A stretch of DNA of 64,000 bases from Cheiracanthium punctorium (lineage: Eukaryota > Arthropoda > Arachnida > Araneae > Cheiracanthiidae), in the NCBI GenBank assembly GCA_038373885.1, contig JAWZYV010012271.1:248001-312000 (forward strand), given 5' to 3'. Shown here one piece after another: positions 57,863-64,000 of the stretch (positions are counted from its first letter, which is position 1; every line of letters starts with the position of its first letter). The notes below the pieces were generated by a model, which saw nothing but the letters and a program-made list of their open reading frames with translations, ran no database searches and was not told the DNA's origin. The position numbers and the translations under genes are program-made.

Positions 57863-60800
57863 CAGGGATGTTAACTCCAACATTTGATTTGGGAGCACCT
57901 CGGGAGCAGAGAAATTCCATCTGGGAGCACCTCGGGAGTGCAAAAAATATAGTTTCTGAGAGGAAAACTAAGATTTGGGATCAGAATTAACATGATTTTG
58001 GAACATAAAATTGAAGATTTGGGATCAGAATTAACATGATTTTGGAGCATAAAATTGAAGATTTGGGAACACTCAGTGCTGACTTTCAAAAAAAGGGCAC
58101 TTTGCGGTTAACATATATAGAAACTGGTTTGAAACTGTCTGATCCTCGAAACTTTAACATGTAGAGTTGTAATATGTGTTCTGACTTACAATGCATAGTC
58201 AGATTTTTTTCTAATTTGTCCCCCCCCCCTTCTTTTGGAGAAAATATCCTGTAGAAGTAAGTGTAAGCAAAATAGGAAAAATGATTTGTTGATAATATTT
58301 TGCTCTAAACATGACATAAATATGTGAATTAAATCTGTACATAACTAGAAGTTTTTGATTTAAAAAAAAAAAAAAGTTTTAATATAAGTAATTTGGAATT
58401 TTCTGCTTATTTTTTTTTTCCTCAAAATTACATGATGTAGATGTTTATTATTTATAAGAATAGTACATTTATTGAAGAAGGTTTCAGAAATTCTTAGCCA
58501 GACATGATTTGTTAGGCAGTAGGGGAAGGCAGAGGGACTGTTAATTTTTGTTCCTCAAATTTATCGCACTATACTACTGGACCACAATTACTAGATCACA
58601 TTCATATACGATATTTCACATATATCGGTACAAACTTTTAAACAGAAAAGGACTGTCAGTGTAAGTGGATTAGGATAGATGTGTTTAGCATGTAATAAAA
58701 ATAATAAAATTTCTGCCATGCAGGGTGTATAAAATTTAATAATATAAATCAGAATTTTATTTAACTTCTTTTATTTGCAATAATTATTGAATGATTACCA
58801 AGTAAAGATTTTTAAAGTTACTGAATATATACCTTTATTACTATTAGAAATTATTTGGAATTGCATCAAACAATTTAACTCATCCATCAATTGATAACTA
58901 TAGAAATTGGGAAAATTGAATTCAGAACACAGAAGATTGCTAGAATAAATGACATAGTCATGCAAATTTTGTATTACATCCAATGGTTCCTATTTTACTT
59001 CTAATTTAATGTTTGCTCATTCATTAAAAGTGAATATAAAATTTTTACAAAGCACTATCTTTAAAATAAATAAAAATAATTACTACATCTAAGTTTTTTT
59101 AGCAGGTATAAAATAAATATATTTTTTTTAACTCACAGAATTGTCCAAAGGTATGAAATAAAGTTTAACATATTTTAAATGATTTCTTTTCATAAAACTT
59201 TATTTTTAATATTTGTAACATACTGAAAAAGGTCTCTAACACTAAATTTTCTTTCCTAAACCTTGCTTTAATCTTTTGAAAATGAAAAAAGTATTAATAA
59301 TTTATTTAAACTATCAAATGTTTTTAATCAGCTTAAAATAATTAAAATAATTAAAATAATTAACATCCTGTTGCCAGAAGTACTCAAACAAATTATATAT
59401 TAAAAAACCTTCCAGAATTATTTCGAATTTTTATTTATTTATTTATTTAGTTTTTAAAAACTGAAAATAAGCTTAAATTGATGACAGTTTGTTTTATGAA
59501 TAACCTAGCTGTTAACATATGACATAGTTTGTTTTCTTAAGACATCCTTTCCCATAACTAGCTATCTTATGCTTTTTTTTTTTTTTCCATTCATTAAAAT
59601 GTTAAGAATAAAATTTTAAAAAAAAACAGAAGATATATAATATGAATATTTAGAATACCAAATCTTGTCAATAGTCTGATTTACTAAATTCTACAGTTAC
59701 TCCACTTTTATGTAATTAAAACTGTGGCGTAATAAGAGGGGGGGGGGCACCCAGGTGGCAAGATAAAAAGAAAAAGATGGTGGCCAGCAGGACATTTAAA
59801 AATTATATGGTGGAAAACTAAAAGACCTCACAGGGCGCCAATAACCCTAGCGCTACACTGCTAAAGCAAACGATCATTATTATGCTCTTTTTTTGGCAAA
59901 AGCATAATGTGTTTCAATTGCTGTATTCGTAAAAATGTCGCAAATCGCGTGATTTTCAGATCGATTTAAGTGGATAAAGCCACTGAGCATGGTAGACGGC
60001 TTGAAGTGTTGAAGTGCAGCCGTGCGACTGTCGGTCTGGAGTTTTTGTCGATTTCATCAGATGTTCTTTAAAAAGTGAACCAACCAAGGCACCCTCCTTA
60101 GGAGATATCCCTTGTCTAGGTTTTGCCATAACAAACAAGCAAATCCCGCAGAATTTTTGAATCGCAAAACGTCGTTTTGCTATGGCATACTTTCTGTATC
60201 ATCCGTAATTATATATGGTTAGTAAATAACTTACACATTAAGAATAATATGTACTAAGAAAGCCGATTAAAAATAGGAAATCGTTTCAGGGGAAATTAAA
60301 AAAAACTTGCTAGTGTGCAAAACTATTAAAAACATCGAGAAGAGCAATAACTATATACAGCTAGCGGCGAACTCTGGAATAATGATTGTTTGATAATTCA
60401 AAACTACATATTTATCAAACGTAGCTACCGATATTTGAGGATTAACTGATGGAATTGGAAATTTTTATATAACTTTACAAAATTTTTTATTCCCCAACCG
60501 TATTTTCTTCCCCTAACTCCAAATGAAATACCCATGTAGTTCTGCCCGGCCAATCAGGCTTCTCACTGAGTCAGCCAAAACAAAACATACTAGGGAGTCA
60601 CTTTTCAGGTTACTCGGCTCGCGCAAATGAAAACAAAGACAATGAAAAAGGCAGTAACAGTATTTCGATCTGAAAGATTAGAATATTTGAAAAAGGCATT
60701 TGTGGGAAAGATCTGATTTCATAGACAGTTTTCATGAAAGTGCCACTTTCAATCGAATTTCTGTGAAGGGGCCGATTTAATTAACGTATTTTCGTGATGG

Positions 60801-61107
60801 GCCGCAAATGGTATGTAGAAGTGGTGATTGTTGACTAATAATAATAAAAATGTAAAAGCAGGAGGGTGCAGAAAGAAGAGAAATAGGGCCGTCGGGCGCT
60901 AAAAAGACGATAAAAGGGCCACCGCCCGGCAAGATCAATCTATAGTCAACACTAAAATAAATGCAGATAAGAAAATCTAAGTTTGCAAGCGTGGCAAAAA
61001 ATTAACAAAAGAGTCAAAATGACGTATTCGGCGCAGCTCGGCACAAAAATCGGCTAAAAGCACAGTTCGGCGTAAGATTTGCATTTTGGCGCAGAATTAA
61101 CATCCCT
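57863..61107. mobile_element. 3.2-kb hAT-like element
   Basis: CAGGGATGTTAA at the left end is mirrored by TTAACATCCCT at the right. The 8-bp direct repeat GCATTAAA is exact (57855-57862 and 61108-61115). The left subterminal zone has two copies of GGGAGCACCTCGGGAG (57891 and 57921 regions). It also has a tandem duplication of about 49 bases (AGATTTGGGATCAGAATTAACATG... at about 57970-58065). The right zone has CGGCGCAGCTCGGCAC-type motifs. A minus-strand open frame at 59956-60138 begins MAKPRQGISPKEG but is not recognisable. A TGTGGCGTAATAAG-ended insert may occupy 59724-59863. Confidence 0.8.
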
Positions 61108-63909
61108 GCATTAAAGCTAACCTCTGAACAATGCGTAACTTTCACCATCATGAAAAAATCTTAGCAGCTACTCAAATGTGCTTCTCAATTTTTTCTAACT
61201 GAAAATGTGAATAATGTAAAGCTTATTTGATACAGTCAAAAAACACTCAAACTACTAATATCGAAATATATTCCGATGTTCTTAGAAACTTTCAGGAAGA
61301 TATAAAACTTGGCTTTAATCGAAAATGGTGGAGTTGTACAGAGATACAAATCTAATTATTTCTTAGAAAAAAGGTATTTGTTTTAATCAAACAAAGCAAT
61401 TGCGAATAATCATCTTCTTTAATGTAAATTAAAATAAATGAGATTTAGTGAAGCTAAAGTAACATACTTGTGTTCCTATTATTAACTTTGTTTATTTTGA
61501 TGTTTTTATATATTAAACCTCCAAACAACAACTACCTTCAAAGGAAGGTTACTTTTGGATAGTCCCGCATATGATCTTTATACAGAGATTTCAGTATAAA
61601 TAAAAAATAAATATTTTTAAAGTATTAAATAAATGTTCATATAAAATGGCATTATTAAATTACTTTTACACACTGTTTAAATTAAATACTTCATTAAGTT
61701 AATCAATCAAAGAAAAAAAATCTAACAAAAACTTGAATTCACAATCTGCTGACAAACAGTTTGACTACCTTACCCATTACATTAGTTATTAAAAATTTTA
61801 GAATTGGACACACTATTTAAATTGCATATGATAATTCTCAAAAATTTAGCACATACTTTCTTTAGAATGCCTGCATAATGGATTTTACTTTTGTGGCAAT
61901 AATTTCATGTTTTTAGGAGTTACATACTCACACAATATCATGAGTTGATAATTCAGAGTTGCACCCTCTAATGTAAATAAATTTATTTATTTAAGTAAAT
62001 ACCTAACCATACTATCACATAGGCAAAAGTTTATTAATAAATATCTTGTTACCCAAGCCAAGAAAACATGAAAGCTGATATGTATAAGTACGGAATTTCT
62101 GCTACTAAATCTCACCTTGAAACAGATGCAGCAGTTTCAAATTTAATTTTCATTTTAAAAGAATACAACTAGCTTCTTTCGCATCGCTGATTTAGGAACC
62201 ATGAGCAATTGGCACTGAAAATAATGCGTCAGATGTAAAAAAAATATAGAGAGAAGCAGATAAGGTTCGGCAACAAACGGAACTATGACATGAAAAAGTT
62301 TCTAAACATTCTTCCTAAGAATACATTTAATAACAACAGATATAACTTTTTAAAACTATTAGAGATAATCATTCTATTGTCCCAAACACAGCCTAGTAAA
62401 AATAAATTTGCTTTTTGCTTTTTAGAACATTATACATGACACTGAGGAGAAATTAACAGATAAAGTATATTAATAAAACTAGCTAATAAGATTATGGTTA
62501 TTTAACAACTGAAGCATAAACTTAAGTAGTTTTTAAACAACTAGATACATTTCATCTTAAAGCCATTTGTATATAGAAAATTCTATAGCAATATAACTGT
62601 AATATCAGATTTCAATTATAAACTTCAGATATTTTTTTGCCAAACTCAAGAAAACTGATGAAACATAAATAAATCACTTTGTTTTCATAAAGGAGGAGGG
62701 TACAGAGCATGAAAATAACTAATTATGAAAACAAAGAACATGTTCAGGTGGAACTTGAAAGTGATAAAGCAAATGATTAATTTAAGCTTTCCACACACAG
62801 CAGTAAAGTTTGATATACTAAAAAACATTAAAATTTAACTATCTTTTATCACACACAAAAAAGGGGGAAATGCTAGTATTCAACCCTCAAAAATTTTAAA
62901 CAGCTATTTTTTTAAAAATCATTTTAAATGGAATATAATCTTAAAATATTTCTTCAATCCATAGAGATAATGAAAGCATACTTAACAACCCCCCCCCTTT
63001 TCTTTTTAGTTGGATAGTTAAGAAATAGTACTAAAAGAATTATCATTGTTGTAAATTTTATTAGCATGGCTTTGTTTCATTGAACAATTTAAAATAAAAC
63101 AAAAAATTCTATAAGAGAACAATACTTTTAGCTCAGATAAGATTTTTTTAATAAATATAATTTTTAAGCAGATGTTTAAAAGTAGATATTTCTTAAGTTG
63201 ATTACTTCTAATGACAAAAACAATATAACTATCTTGTAATATTAGAACAAATATATAATGGCATACACATCTCACCGAAAATAGCTCGACTTCAATTACA
63301 TAAGAAATAAGCCATTATGGAGAGAGCACTGATGGAATTTTGGGCATGACACAAATACCCAAATTTTGCATTTTCAAAACCCTTCTTTTCACGAAGCTTC
63401 AAGATAATCAAAGTAATCATCTAGAAAATTACACTTTAAGTCATTTACAATACAAAATATATATACAGAATAAAACACATAAAACGATTTTTAAAAACTA
63501 TAAAATTTTTATATTAGATAATAACATCAGTTTCTACATGTAAGTGAATAATACAATAAACAACCCAGACATTAGATAAAAACCAAGAAATAGGGAAGTT
63601 CGGGGGAGGGGAGGAGAGAAATCATTATCTGCATTTACTTTATTAGATATGAATTTAACCGTTTTCACATTCCATACAAGTATACATATGTTTATACTTT
63701 TTTTTTTTCTCAAAAATTGTTTTTGCTCCAACAAATACAAAAATGTATTGGAGTATCTTGTTCCAAATTGTTTTCCTTTTTCTGTTAACTTTCCAATTGT
63801 TTGTAGATTATTCTGAAGGCAGAAGTGTTATGAAGATTGTATTATTAAAATACACCCCATACTGTCAAAAAGCCTCAATGATTTATTCAAGCATAGAAAA
63901 TTTTACTTA
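61108..63909. other. Gene-free AT-rich stretch at the right side
   Basis: No splice-bounded conserved frame, RNA gene or transposon terminus was recognised. Short C and G tracts occur at 62991-62997 and 63602-63614. If the G-patch exon lies further right, this is GPATCH8 intron. Confidence 0.4.
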
Positions 63910-64000
63910 CAGTAAACTCCCTCTTAACCGGACCTCTGCTTTAACCGGATGCAATTGATTTAAATAACACAAAATTAGCAAGTTTTATAAAAATACAAGT
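63910..64000. mobile_element. pogo/Tigger-type element, cut by the window end
   Basis: TA is followed by CAGTAAACTCCCTCTTAACC and GGACCTCTGCTTTAACCGG. This is the classic pogo/Tigger terminal layout with internally repeated TTAACCGG. Only the left end is present. Confidence 0.75.

Overview
This window is eukaryotic nuclear DNA, most likely from an arthropod and plausibly a chelicerate such as a spider. It is AT-rich, with long introns carrying canonical GT/AG splice sites, many homopolymer tracts, and a dense population of DNA transposons (hAT, pogo/Tigger, mariner, Helitron) and non-autonomous elements. No bacterial gene organisation, CRISPR array or operon is present. The organism call is an inference; nothing in the sequence names the species.

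Main gene: the 3' part of a GPATCH8 orthologue lies on the minus strand. Four exons are visible, in transcript order 39003-39089, 33904-34047, 33227-33363 and 13922-20825. They join in frame (phases 0, 0, 2) into a 2423-residue partial protein. It starts at the conserved acidic/basic segment that follows the G-patch (DYAE..TEKRRVLE..K), continues through one C2H2 zinc finger and the LKELKQREF block, and ends in one 6.9-kb terminal exon coding a very long disordered, K/E/S-rich and proline-rich tail. The exon or exons coding the G-patch itself were not seen and probably lie beyond position 64000. If so, everything from 39090 to the right edge is intron or 5' flank of this gene.

Second gene: at the left edge, on the plus strand, are the last two exons (1305-1400 and 3615-3653, then a polyadenylation signal near 3844) of a gene whose acidic C-terminus I do not recognise.

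Everything else is repeat-dominated. 4.4-13.0 kb holds palindromic and long-TIR elements beginning CAGGGT. 20.8-33.2 kb, the large GPATCH8 intron, holds a 2.0-kb Helitron, a tRNA-type SINE, small hAT-like MITEs, a roughly 1-kb tandem duplication and a 2.3-kb CGGBP1-like hAT transposon with matching 8-bp target duplications. 34-64 kb holds mariner and hAT transposase fossils, pogo-type elements, a 1.27-kb hairpin with tRNA-like promoter boxes in its arms, a 4.3-kb element invaded by at least three smaller elements, and a 3.2-kb hAT-like element. Several element boundaries are fixed to the base by target-site duplications read directly from the sequence.

I found no convincing new multi-gene biological system. 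The most informative items are the GPATCH8 gene model, the nearly intact hAT, the nested transposons, the tRNA-box hairpin and a few exon-like open segments of unknown status.
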